Assembly (NCBI RefSeq): GCF_012927205.1
Contig: NZ_JABBGC010000002.1
Coordinates: 1,302,001-1,366,000 of the forward strand
DNA length: 64,000 nt
Source of the DNA: Chitinophaga fulva
GTDB lineage: Bacteria; Bacteroidota; Bacteroidia; Chitinophagales; Chitinophagaceae
Direction: 5' to 3'
Shown: positions 51,601 to 58,300 of the stretch, piece by piece
Numbering within the stretch: position 1 is the first letter of the stretch
Layout: every line of letters starts with the position of its first letter
Program-made: the position numbers and the translations under genes
The notes under the pieces: model-generated
Seen by the model: the letters and a program-made list of their open reading frames with translations, nothing else
The model's database searches: none
Told to the model about the DNA's origin: nothing

Positions 51601-52298
51601 CCGGCATGATACAGCTCCACCAGTTCCCGCACGATGATGCCGGTTGACCAGCCATCTGCCGCGATGTGGTGCATCACCACCACCAGTATGTACTCTCCGG
51701 TTCCCGGCGTGATCAGGCTGGCACGCAGCATATGATCGGCCGCCAGATCAAAAGGGGTATCGATAATCGTTTGTATGGCTTGTGTTAACGCAGCCGGATC
51801 ATGATAATATTCCGGCGCCGTAATGATATCCATCTGCCAGGCATCTTTATCGAGCACCAGCTGGGAAGCGATGCCGGTGTTGTCCCTGAACACGGTGCGC
51901 AATACCTCATGCCGGTCCACAATGGCGCGCAGGGCTTGTTGCAGCGATGCAACGTGCAGGCTGCCTTTGAGCTTCAGCACAATGGGAATATGGTATTTAA
52001 CACTTCCTTCCAGCTGGTCAATGAACCAGAGCCTCTCCTGGCTAAAGGACAGCCGCACGCCTGCGTGGCCGGCAGCCGCACCAGCTGTGATGGGCGCCGT
52101 TTCTGCGGAGATGGACTGGTGCAACAATGTTTTGATCTCATCCCGGTGCAGCTTAATCTCTTCCAGCAGTTCCGGTGTAATACCTGCGTCCTTCGGTGTC
52201 CGGAATTTGATTTTACCATCTTCCAGAAAAAGTATGACTCCCTGTGCCCGGGCCTTTGCCACTACCGCTATTGCCTTGTTAAAATTAACCTCAATCAT
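36642..52298 (-). CDS. NRPS B: modules 4-7
   Basis: 5218 aa. Order: TubC-like docking domain (1-60), C (81-510), A (515-1040), T (about 1063), E (1123-1560), C-A-T (1588-2630), C-A-T (2644-3665), E (3694-4140), C-A-T (4154-5190) and a short acidic tail with six consecutive Asp. Predicted units are Leu (epimerised), Ser, a basic residue (epimerised) and one unassigned residue. All C and E domains keep HHxxxDG, and all T domains keep GGxS. Post-E condensation domains are of the LYRL(S/T)xLQEGML type, as expected. It starts 42 nt after the NRPS A stop. The acidic tail probably docks to the N-terminal domain of NRPS C. No tailoring domain is embedded. Confidence 0.95.
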   Translation of the reverse strand: MIEVNFNKAIAVVAKARAQGVILFLEDGKIKFRTPKDAGITPELLEEIKLHRDEIKTLLHQSISAETAPITAGAAAGHAGVRLSFSQERLWFIDQLEGSVKYHIPIVLKLKGSLHVASLQQALRAIVDRHEVLRTVFRDNTGIASQLVLDKDAWQMDIITAPEYYHDPAALTQAIQTIIDTPFDLAADHMLRASLITPGTGEYILVVVMHHIAADGWSTGIIVRELVELYHAGVSGAAPQLPAMEIQYADYAVWQRQYLSGDTLAMQLGYWRDQLSGTPVLDLPADYPRPAVQSSRGAVITFNLDRDKADKVKSFSRQQGVTIFMTLLAAFKVLLYRYTGQEDICVGTPVAGRTRKETDNLVGFFINSLALRSDLSGHPSFINLLQQIKQTTLAAYDHQELPFEKIVEAVVKERDMARNPLFQVMFALQNTPAAPELELGGVTFSYMDTAHTTTKFDLTCSFEETATGLAGRMEYCTDLFSAATINALIAHFKELLSSIIATPEARIDHLLLLNKAAEQELLETFNNTHADFPKDKTVLDLFREQVAARPEALALNSADGALSYRLLDERSSRLAHYLQLQGVTAGSLVPVCLERSNDLVVAMLAIIKTGAAYVPVDPSYPAARIRFMLEDTGAAIVICNDIIASGIGEKIRAVIPAREQAEIDQCPAAAPAVTPVADELVYVIYTSGSTGQPKGVMIPHRGLANLVHWHNHAFQVTADSRATAVSGIGFDAFGWEIWPYLAAGASVFLVDDDTRIFIPALVELHVKEQITHAFISTALVPAFIQAGEEKITGLQYLLTGGDKLPATDVSRLPYKLINNYGPTENTVVTTSYELLPVNAEMTPPIGRPVSNTRLYVLSTAGAISPVGVAGEICIAGASLAKGYLNLPELTEEKFTVSAAGERIYHTGDLGRWRADGTIEYLGRIDEQVKVRGYRIEPGEIENLLTSCNGAKQALVLAKADAAGHKRLVAYVAADDTFDKDAALAVIKNRLPEYMVPAAITVLEQLPLTANGKIDKKALPEPDINILPVQGYVAPRTKAGRDMAQIWQELLGIKRVGLYDNFFELGGDSIITIQVVSKARKAGLRLHPRDLFQHQTIERLEILLSENREQVLTGEQGLLTGESGLIPVQRWFFDNNAAAAGHFNQSVLVGIDKKITPARLSAAIKALVRYHDALRFVYHTDESGWHQAYGTYEAGLTVEDWRAIPEGTLADHITTYSRTLHRTLDITKGILVRAVLLETPDAEAHNRLLIVVHHLAVDGVSWRILLEDLEILLQDDATGLHLDKGNSYRQWYEALVAYSSQRRLTTQLPYWEKINQEGRLAALKEAAPFDGKVAAAEFSSIETRLDAGLTRSLLQHAPQAYHTEINDILLAALALAVGKWNSADRVCVGLESHGRHDIGGMDISRTVGWFTSLYPVLLEIGQHQSPGAVLRTVKEQLRSVPDKGIGFGVLKQLLQTPSLQGNDPWEIVFNYLGQSDHVVRQDSVLSLVGESAAPGVGDEYVMQEKLGINSIVSDGSLVLNWSFSTRHFQAQQIQALANEYILQLQQLIADCLVQEVSLVSPSDYGLQGIMTINELDTFLDAAHTGISRRAQVSGLYRLSALQEGMLFHSLYDQAGGAYIEQFGCDVLNVQTDAFKAAWEHLLQRHTILRTAFFSDEAAIPLQGVFNEAVLPFQLLDYSGMDETARQQAVEAFAQQDARQAFDFKTAPLMRIALIKLTDNRYRLLWTFHHILFDGWSVPVLMESLLHAYEAAVKGLPMPEGAEDRYEDFIRYLETRDDEKEERYWRRYMEGVEDATLLPFVRSGTERTREAGLYKDHILSLDETLTAKINAFAQQQHVTVNTLMQGVWALLLHHYTGQDHVTYGVTVSGRPEDLSGVEQRVGMYINTIPLHAEVSGDKTLGAWLQELQSGQLQSREYQHTGLDTIQHWCGIAGDLFDTLLVFENYPVSKVLEAQSWQLQIENVAVQEKTNYPLTILVGAGETINIRFSYNTALLTDNYLQAIAGHFETLLTQLPANVGNQLPALPWLTAAEERLLHTFNDTAVKWPEQKTLVDLFAAQVDRTPLLTAVVDEQSSLTYRELDVITNQLAHYLNSKGVGAETLVPVCLERSLDMIIAIVAILKAGAAYVPVDPTYPEERILHILEDTNADIILTDHTGFHAIPDNFTGAVRLDEIQAVLAIYPDTPPAQVVRPGQLAYVIYTSGSTGKPKGVMNEHAGVVNRLLWTQKYFSLNGDDAILQKTTFCFDVSVWELLWPLICGARLVMAIPDGQKDTGYLKTAIDRYGITTIHFVPSMLHIFLEDVTPEDVPGLKRVLCSGEALKPQHVGLFREKIPYAGLYNLYGPTEAAIDVTCWHVPNNLAENEVVSIGQPVANTQLYILDKAGNLLPPGVFGELHIGGVQVARGYLNRENLTAEKFVSDPFSDGRLYKTGDWCRWLPDGNIEYAGRIDDQVKIRGFRIELGEIESVLLENEQVSEAVVVARDAADGSKRLIGYVVPAGEIDRSAVLDELKRRLPEYMVPAILIPLPVMPLTASGKINRKALPAPDETFLASAAYVAPGNETEQVLANIFQHVLGISRVGVNDNFFALGGNSLLSMRLVAAVRKQLQLELPVKAVFTHATVALLAAHLLEQEHAAPVLPAVAAVSRPERVPLSFSQERLWFIDQLEGSVQYHIPVVLRLKGTLDKGALASTLQTIINRHEILRTVIAQEDGVAWQRLLDRDQWQLTVTDEPVYHEDPLALSSLVHSLVQAPFDLAKDHMLRAHLVVLSPTEHVLVAVIHHIASDGWSSAIIVKELVDLYRSFVHQEVSTLPELPLQYADYAIWQRRYLTDTVLSLQLDYWKEKLGDVETLQLPTDYSRPAVQRNRGAVAWFRLDKQLTADLRSLAQQQEATLFMTLLAAFKALLFRYSGQEDICVGSPVAGRTRQETESLIGFFINTLALRSYVDGEQSFNSLLQAVKETTLNAYQHQEIPFEKVVEAVVKERDLSRSPLFQVMFTLQNMPESTSLELEGLQLAAEPLSYATTQYDLSFTLEDTAEGLRGSVEYCTDLYVPGTIDRMVQHFEQLLHSLVASPTASLASLPILGPEEEAQLLYGFNQSSQAAPETDSKTLADLFEEQAKRTPAATALVFGNTALTYQELDERAGQLAAQLARHGVGAGTLVPLCIDRSLNMMVAILGILKAGGAYVPLDPQHPADRIGRILEDMGGDRLIVTTPEHAHLFPPKAKLLLPDDWNNPAGEEYEINVATAEDTAYVIYTSGSTGVPKGVVIPHAAIVNFIVHRSRDFSIDVTDRVLQFSNYCFDASVEQMFLPLVNGAVLVMIPEALRLDRQEFELLLEQEKITHLDTTPGFLASITPGNYGALRRVVSGGEACSLPLAAAWALHVAFYNEYGPTETTVVATAYHFQLQQTVGTEMLPIGKPLTNVRTYILDSTRRPVPIGVPGELFIGGIQVAKGYLNNPALTAEKFVYDTFSGNNDKLYRTGDLACWLADGNIVYLGRIDDQVKLRGYRIELGEIENALLQHPEIREAVTAVKADSAGHKRLVAYLTGERLPDREVLSAFLRDRLPEYMVPVQFIQLSAIPLTPNGKVDKKALPVPDVDALSGNAFVAPRNEVESQLAAIWQSLLNVQQVGIYDNFFELGGDSIITIQAVSRARKAGLNLHPADLFRYQTIAGLAAMLASKQDTPDSHAEQGLLTGSSGLLPIQHWYFAHTADITGEAHFNQALLLEVDKAVEVSTLEAAIERLVQHHDALRFTYTAHRDQWQQTYGTHNGTLEVIDLREETTDTLPSEITTRAEYYQRSLHPEQGIVARTVFMTTPDTVSHNRLLIVVHHLAIDGVSWRILLEDLDQLLKQTTAPLPLKSNSYRQWQEVLTAYGQRPKVQAQLAYWQQAIAGFTPLQGDKAFDGVVTIRDTANHVVRLNAGQTRRLLQDVPKAYHTEINDLLLCALAATLQEWSNTEQVTIGLEGHGRETIDATTDISRTVGWFTSLYPVKLSTGTGSIGERLKTIKEQLRHVPDKGLGYGVLKYLQQETALQGNDPWDVVFNYLGQTGNIAATDGLLRMAAESPGAAIGSDFPLTEKIAVDSMIQDGELVLRWKYSSQHFTAAALEKMAAAYIRHLEELITHCADRTAPAFTPSDFGLGREITVAELDTFLDATAHRGRISSLYRLTGLQEAMLFHALYDENSNAYMEQFTSDLLNLNEAAFIQSWNLLLQRHTALRSGFHADEFSIPVQGVYQDVQLPVVLQDYRGLTPEEQQEDLAAFLEADRKRGFDFSHPPLMRLALIRLEDNRHRMVWTSHHILFDGWSLPLILEDLLRIYEAVVKQAPLPAFTEDRYENYVRYLERQDKEQEEAFWRNYIKDATDATLLPFIGAAEARNAGVGSYRQELLELDEAATRNINRFAHRHRITPNTIIQGVWSYLLYRYTGRREVTFGITVSGRPEGLPGVEQAVGMYINTLPLCAVIDPAKPVTGWLQELQASQLQCREYQYTPLDDMQRWTGITGDWFDSLLVYENYPVSKMMAAQEGALGVENIVVHEQTNLPLEILAAVSDTIRITLRYNADLLADTYIAAIRGHFEEVLLQMTANDNIQLHQLDILTAAERILLTETLNSRKVAFPQEKTAVSIIRERADMMPDATAIIFEGTELTYRMLEERSNQVAHYLQSLGVKKDMPVPICIERSPEMVVGILGILKAGGAYVPVDTAYPAERIAFLLEDVEATVVLSSLLLKEKITAITNARVIALDDRREEIFRQPVAGSLLLPSPADLAYIIYTSGSTGKPKGVLIEHRGMLNHLYAKVNDLRLDHRAVIAFTASYTFDISVWQMMAALLCGGTTIIYSEETILEPEQLMRAVDRQQVTILELVPSYLATVLQENIPVKLDDLEFLLVTGEAVSQQVLAQWFMHAHYNRIPVVNAYGPTEASDDICHYIMYETPAQSNIPLGYPIQNLNIYVVNEAMQLCPPGVPGEVCVSGVGVGRGYLKRPELTAEKFITDPFITGMAVRMYRTGDLGRWLPDGTVEYLGRMDDQVKVRGFRVELGEIEHALQLHEQIQQAVVVARADRKGHKQLAAYVVTTDAYHRDDVYAFLKGRLPEYMVPSWLVPLEKLPLTANGKIDRKALPAPDEVQGWSSQTYVAPRNETEAQLATVWEELLGVEKAGVKDNFFELGGHSLQVIRLTSTVRRQFGVEVNVRTFFQLATIEQLARYIRLNLDQPPADDDDDDNLETITL
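36666..36683. repeat. (ATC)6 trinucleotide repeat in the docking tail of NRPS B
   Basis: Six consecutive ATC triplets on the plus strand encode six Asp near the C-terminus of NRPS B. Slippage would change the Asp number without shifting the frame. Confidence 0.85.
36700..39840 (-). other. NRPS module 7 (C-A-T, substrate unassigned)
   Basis: DCL-type C domain (LYRLTGLQEAMLFH, HHILFDG). The A domain pocket residues read D-I-W-E-L-T-A-D-D-K, which I cannot assign. T domain GVKDNFFELGGHSL. It hands over to NRPS C. Confidence 0.8.
39850..44370 (-). other. NRPS module 6 (C-A-T-E, D-basic residue)
   Basis: LCL-type C domain (HHIASDG), A domain residues D-A-E-D-V-G-E-V-V-K with three acidic positions besides D235, suggesting Lys, Orn or a similar cationic residue. 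T domain GGDSIITIQ, then an E domain with HHLAIDG. Confidence 0.75.
44440..47540 (-). other. NRPS module 5 (C-A-T, Ser)
   Basis: DCL-type C domain (LYRLSALQEGMLFH, HHILFDG), A domain code D-V-W-H-L-S-L-I-D-K, the Ser code. T domain GVNDNFFALGGNSL. Confidence 0.87.
47560..52060 (-). other. NRPS module 4 (C-A-T-E, D-Leu)
   Basis: LCL-type C domain (HHIAADG), A domain code D-A-W-F-L-G-N-V-V-K (Leu), T domain GLYDNFFELGGDSI, then an E domain with HHLAVDG. Confidence 0.85.
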
Positions 52299-52340
52299 AT
52301 GTTGTATTTATAATACCAGTAAATGTTGATGGATACCGAC

Positions 52341-55300
52341 TTACAGCTCATGTACATCGTAGGCGGCATCATTTTCCGTTGGGGTGGCAGCAGCCAGCGC
52401 CTGAATGTAGGCAGCCAGCTGAGCGATGTTCTTACATTCAAACAGTTTGCTGACAGAGAGTTGAATCGCCAGCTTCCGTTTGAGATGGGCCACCACCCTT
52501 ACAGCCAGCAGCGAGTCGCCACCCAGCTCAAAGAAATCATCGTATATGCCTACCTGTGGTACTTCCAGCAGTTCCTGCCAGATAGCGGCCAGGTCTTCTT
52601 CCATGGCATCGCGGGGCGCAACGAATGTTCCTTTGTGCAGGTCATCCGGATCGGGCAAAGCGCGGCGGTCTATTTTACCGCTGGCGGTTACCGGCAACTG
52701 TTCCATTGGTATCAGCAAGGCAGGCACCATGTATTCCGGCAGTTTCTCTTTCAGATAACTGAGAATGCCTTCTTTGTCAAAGTCACCCTGCGGTACCACA
52801 TAACCGACCAACCGTTTGTTATCCGCACCATCGGCCCTTGCCAGCACCACGGCTTCATTCACCAGTTCGCATTCCAGTAGCACGGTTTCAATTTCACCCA
52901 GTTCAATGCGGAAGCCGCGTATTTTCACCTGGTGATCTATACGGCCGATGTATTCGATGTTACCGTCGGCCAGCCAGCGGGCGGTATCTCCTGTGCGGTA
53001 CAGGCGGGCACCCGGCGTAGTGCTGAAAGGATGCGGTATAAACTTCTCAGTTGTCAGTGTTTCCCTGTGGAGATAACCACGGGCGAGGTTAGCGCCACCG
53101 ATGCACATCTCCCCTGCCACGCCGATGGGGCACAAAGCACCGTAGCGGTCCAGTATGTACACGCTTACGTTGGCGATAGGCTTACCGATGGTCACCACAT
53201 TATCTTCCCGTATAGGCTGGTCCGTGAGCGTAGTACAAACTGTATTCTCCGTAGGGCCGTAGGCGTTAATCAACCGGATACCTTTGCTTTGCAGGTACTT
53301 GCCGTCTTCGCGGTTCAGCGGCTCACCGGCAGACACGATCGTTCTTACCGGTCCCAATACGTCTTTGATAATATGCTGGTAAGAAGGCGGCAGCGTCACC
53401 AGGTCCACCTGTTGGGTATTCACCAGTTCCGCAAAGCTGTCGGCCGACAGCAGGTCTTCTTTGCGCGGAAGCACCAGGATACCGCCACTCAGCAGCGTAT
53501 TGAATATCTCATAGCAGGAAGCATCAAAACCGAAAGAGGCAAACTGGAGGGAACGCATGCCAGGCTTCAGCCACAGGGCATCACGCTGACTGAGCGCGAG
53601 GTTGACCACGCCACGGTGTTCCAGCATCACGCCTTTGGGCTTACCGGTAGAACCGGAAGTATAGATCACATAAGCCAGGTCCCCGGGTGCCGGCAGTTTG
53701 GCCGGTTCTGTTACCGGGTAACTACTGATGGCGGCGGCCTCTTCGTCTACCAATACGATGGTCGCATCGGGATTGGCTGCACGCAGTTTCGTGCTGCAGC
53801 TGTTACTGCTGACCATCACATCGGCGCCGGTGTCTGCCAGCATGTAGCTGATGCGGTCTGCCGGATATTCCGGATCGATGGGCACATAGGCCGCGCCGGC
53901 CTTCAGGATGCCCAGTATGCTGATGATCATTTCCAGCGAACGCTCCAGGCAAATCGGTACCAGCGATCTATTGGTCACACCTTTGCTGCGGAGGTAGTGC
54001 GCTACCTGTGCTGCACGTTCGTCGAGCTCACGGTACGTTAAATGCTGACCGGTGAATATCAGCGCGGTGGCATCCGGTTGCAATCCTACCTGTACTTTCA
54101 GCTGATCGATGATGGTATTGTTGAGCGGATAATCAACTGCCGAAGCATTAAACGTATGCAGGAGCGCTGTTTCTTCTGCGCCGCTCAGCATGGTCATGGT
54201 GCCGATGCTGGCTCCCGGTGTGGCCACGGCGGTACGCAGCAGCTGTTCAAAGTGGCGGGCCATCCGTTGGATAGTATCTTCCCGGAAGAGGTCTGCGCAG
54301 TATTCCACACAGCCTCTGAGTTCTCCGCCCACTTCTTCCAGCGTAAAGTTGAGGTCCACTTTCGTAGTAGTATAAGGAATATCTTCTATGGTAAATTGTA
54401 CATCCTGCAGTTTAAATTCCGGTATCGCCGGTGCGTTCTGCAAAACGAAGGCTGCCTGGAACAGCGGCGTGCGGCTCACATCACGGTCTTTCACCACGGC
54501 GTCCACGATCTTCTCAAAAGGCACTTCCTGGTGAGTAAAGGCGCCGAGTGTGGTGGTTTTCACCTGTTGCAGTAAAGCAGAGAACACCGGATTATCACGC
54601 AGGTCAGCGCGCAGCGCGATCGTATTGATAAACAATCCTATCAATCCTTCTGACTCGTGTTGTGTTCTGCCTGCCACCGGGCTGCCCACGCAGATATCAT
54701 CCTGTCCGCTGTAGCGATGCAGGAGCACATTGTAAGCCGCCAGCAGGGCCATAAACAGTGTCACCCCTTCTTCCTGGCAGAGTGACCGTATGTTGCTGGT
54801 CAGTTCCTCATCAAGCATGAACCAGAAACGTGCACCACGGGTACTTTGTACCGCCGGACGGATAAAGTCCGTAGGCAGCTGTAATGGCGCTACGTCATTC
54901 AGCTGGCGTTTCCAGTAGCCCAATTGTTCTTCCAGCACATCACCGGAGAGGTAGTTCCGTTGCCAGATGGCATAGTCTGCATATTGTACCGGCAACGTTT
55001 TCAGTTGCGGTGTGCGGCCTTCTACACCTGCTGCATACAGTTCCATCAGTTCATCCACGAGGATGGTGTTTGACCATCCGTCGGAGGCGATATGGTGGAG
55101 TATCACCACGATCAGGTGTTCCTGTTCAGACAGGGAGATCAGGTGTACCCGCAGCATATGATCATGTTGCAGATCGAATGGAACTGCTACCAACCGGGCT
55201 ATTTCCTCATGCAGGGCAGCCACGTCGTGCAGGTAAGCGGGACGGCTGATCCTGTCCAGCCGCCAGTTGCCTGCCGGTTTCACGCGCTGGAAGGCTTGTC

Positions 55301-58300
55301 CGTCTTCCTGCTCCATCACGGTGCGCAATACCTCGTGACGGTCAACGATCGTCTGGAAGGCATGCTCCAGTACCTCCGGTTGCAGGTTACCTTTGAGACG
55401 TAACACCGTTGGTACGTGATAGTGAACGCTGCCTTCCATCTGGTCGATAAACCACAAACGTTCCTGGCTAAACGACAGCGGCACTTGTTTCGGTCTGTCT
55501 TGTTTTACGACGGCGGGCACCGTAGTGTCCACACGGTTGCCGTCAAGGCGGGCCGACAGGGCTTTTACAGTGGGATAGTCGAACACGTCGCCGATCACCA
55601 CTTCTGCCGTTAGTTCCTTACGGATGGCGGAGATAAGGCGGATCGCCAACAGGGAATGTCCTCCCAGCGCAAAGAAGTCATCGTGCAGGCCTACCTGTTC
55701 CACTTCCAGCAGCCTGGCCCAGATAGCGGCCATTTTGATTTCTGTTGGCGTGGTGGGGGCCGTATATTCATCACCGGTAGTCACGGTCACTTCCGGATCA
55801 GGCAGTGCTTTACGGTCAATTTTACCGTTCGGCAGCAGCGGGAAGTGGTCCAGCACCACTACGGTGGAAGGATGCATATAGTCCGGCAGCTCCTGACGGA
55901 TATAGGCCGTTACTCCCTCACGGTCGTATTCGCCATTGGGCACCACATAGGCAACGAGGCGTTTGTCGCCAGAGGTGTCGGTCTTCACCAGTACCACCGC
56001 CTGACTGATATTGTCAAAGGCAGCCAGTACAGATGCTATCTCTCCCGGTTCCACCCGGTATCCCCTGATCTTCACCTGGTCGTCTATACGGCCCAGGAAG
56101 AGGATATTGCCATCAGGCAGGTATTTCACCAGATCGCCGGTGCGATAAACACGCTGGCCGGCGCCTGGCTGAAATGGGTCAGTGATAAATTTATTTGCAG
56201 TGAGTTCTGGTTGATGTAAATAACCATGGGCCACGCCGGCGCCGCCAATCAGCAGCTCTCCCGGCACGCCCGCCGGACATAGTTTACCAGCCGGGCTCAC
56301 AATGTAAACGTTGGTATTGGAGAAGGGCTTGCCAATCGGGACAGTTTTTCCGTACACCTTTTCAGCACTTACCACATGTAATAGTTTTCCGATAGTCGTT
56401 TCCGTTGGGCCGTAGTGGTTCACCACCGTGCAGGTAGCTTTGGCCGCACGGATACTATCTATCACGCCGCTATCCAACGCTTCACCACCGAATACCAGCA
56501 GTTTTTCAGGGAGCAGCAGCGCCTCACCTGAGCAGAGCGCTTTCCAGTGGGAAGGCACAATCTTGATGCAATCCAGCGGGTGGCGGCGCAGGTAACGGCC
56601 GATTTTTTCCGGGTCGTTGATGGCGTCTTTGGAGAAGAGATGCAACGCACCGCCTGTCAGCAGAGACCCGAAGATCACGGTGTTACCCAGGTCCGTTGCT
56701 ATACTGGACAACAGGCCGAAGGAACGGCATGCATCCAGTGGCGTTGCCGCTTTCAGGCCGTACGTATAGTCTACCAGGTTACCATGAGTTACTAATACGC
56801 CTTTAGGTTGACCCGTACTGCCGGAAGTATAAATCACATATGCTACGCTTTCCGGTGTAACGGCAGCGCTTACACGTGTCGTGTCCAGTGCGCCAATCTT
56901 CGCAGATGCCCCGTCAATAGCAATAACCTGCAAGGATGACCGTTGCGGTAACAGCGGCGTACAAGCATCGCTGCTCACCACGATCCGGGCGCCGGTATCT
57001 TTCAATACAAAGGCAATACGCTCTGCCGGGAATTCGGGATCTATGGGCACATATGCCGCACCAGCTTTCAGGATGCCTAACATACCCACAATGAGATGCA
57101 CGGAACGTTCTATGCACAAAGGCACCAGTTCCCCGGGCTGCACGCCCAGGTTGCGCAGGTAACGGGCCAGTTGGTTGGCTCGGTCTTCCAGTTGCTGCCA
57201 GGTAAGGCTTTCCTCTTCAAATACGACGGCTGTTTCCCGTGCTACACGGTTGGTCTGTGCTTCAAACAGGCTAACCACCGTAGCATCTTTTGGATACTCA
57301 ACGCTGGAAGTATTGATCAGCGCAGTTTTTTCCTGTGTTGTCAGCGGTTCAATGTTTGCCAGTGTCCCCACCTGTTGGGTGACGATCTGTTCCAACACTT
57401 CACGGAAATGCCCTGCTATCATGCGAACACAAGGTTCCGGCAGCAGTCCGCTGTTGTAGGCAAACAACAACGAGGTCTGTTCTGCGATAGCGATGATGAT
57501 GGTCAGCGGATAGTTGGTATGCGGATGTATCTCCACATTCCGGATCTTTAATGCCCACTCGCGGGCTTCCAGCACTTCGTTAACCGGATAGTTCTGGAAA
57601 GTGATGGAACTGTCGAACAAATCACTGCCCACGCCGGTCCATTGCTGCACATCGTTCAGGCTGGCATACTGGTAGTCGCGGCTTTTCAGCTGGCCTGCCT
57701 GTATAGCCTGCAACCAGGCTACGATCTCCTGTTTTTCATCCACATTGGTATGGAGCGGCAGTGTATTGATGTACAACCCTACCCTTTGTTCCACGCCGGG
57801 CAGATCATCCGGTCTTCCGGACACCGTAACACCGTAGGAGATTTCATCACGACCAGTGTAACGATATAACAGGTACGCCCACACGCCTTCCATCAGTGTA
57901 CTGGTAGTAATATGATGTTGCTGCGCGAAAGCTGTCAGCTTTTGTGTGAAGGCACGATCGAGCGCAAGCTGGTGTTCGAGATACACACCGCTGCCTTTGG
58001 TCCTGGCGGTGGCGGCATCAATAAAGGGCAACAATGTACCCTCAGTTGCGCCCTGCAGGTATTGTTTCCAGAAGGCGGCCAGTTGTTCTTTGTCCTGCTT
58101 CTCCTGGTAACGGATATAATCTTCAAAATGGTCTATTGTTACGGCAGGCAGTTCTTTATCTGCCACCAGCAGCTCATAGGTATTGAGCAGGCTGTCTACC
58201 AGTACCGGCAGTGACCAGCCATCCAGCAAAATATGATGGGATGTCCACAACATCCGGTAATTATTGTCCTGCAGCTGCACCAGTGTCAACCGCATGAGTG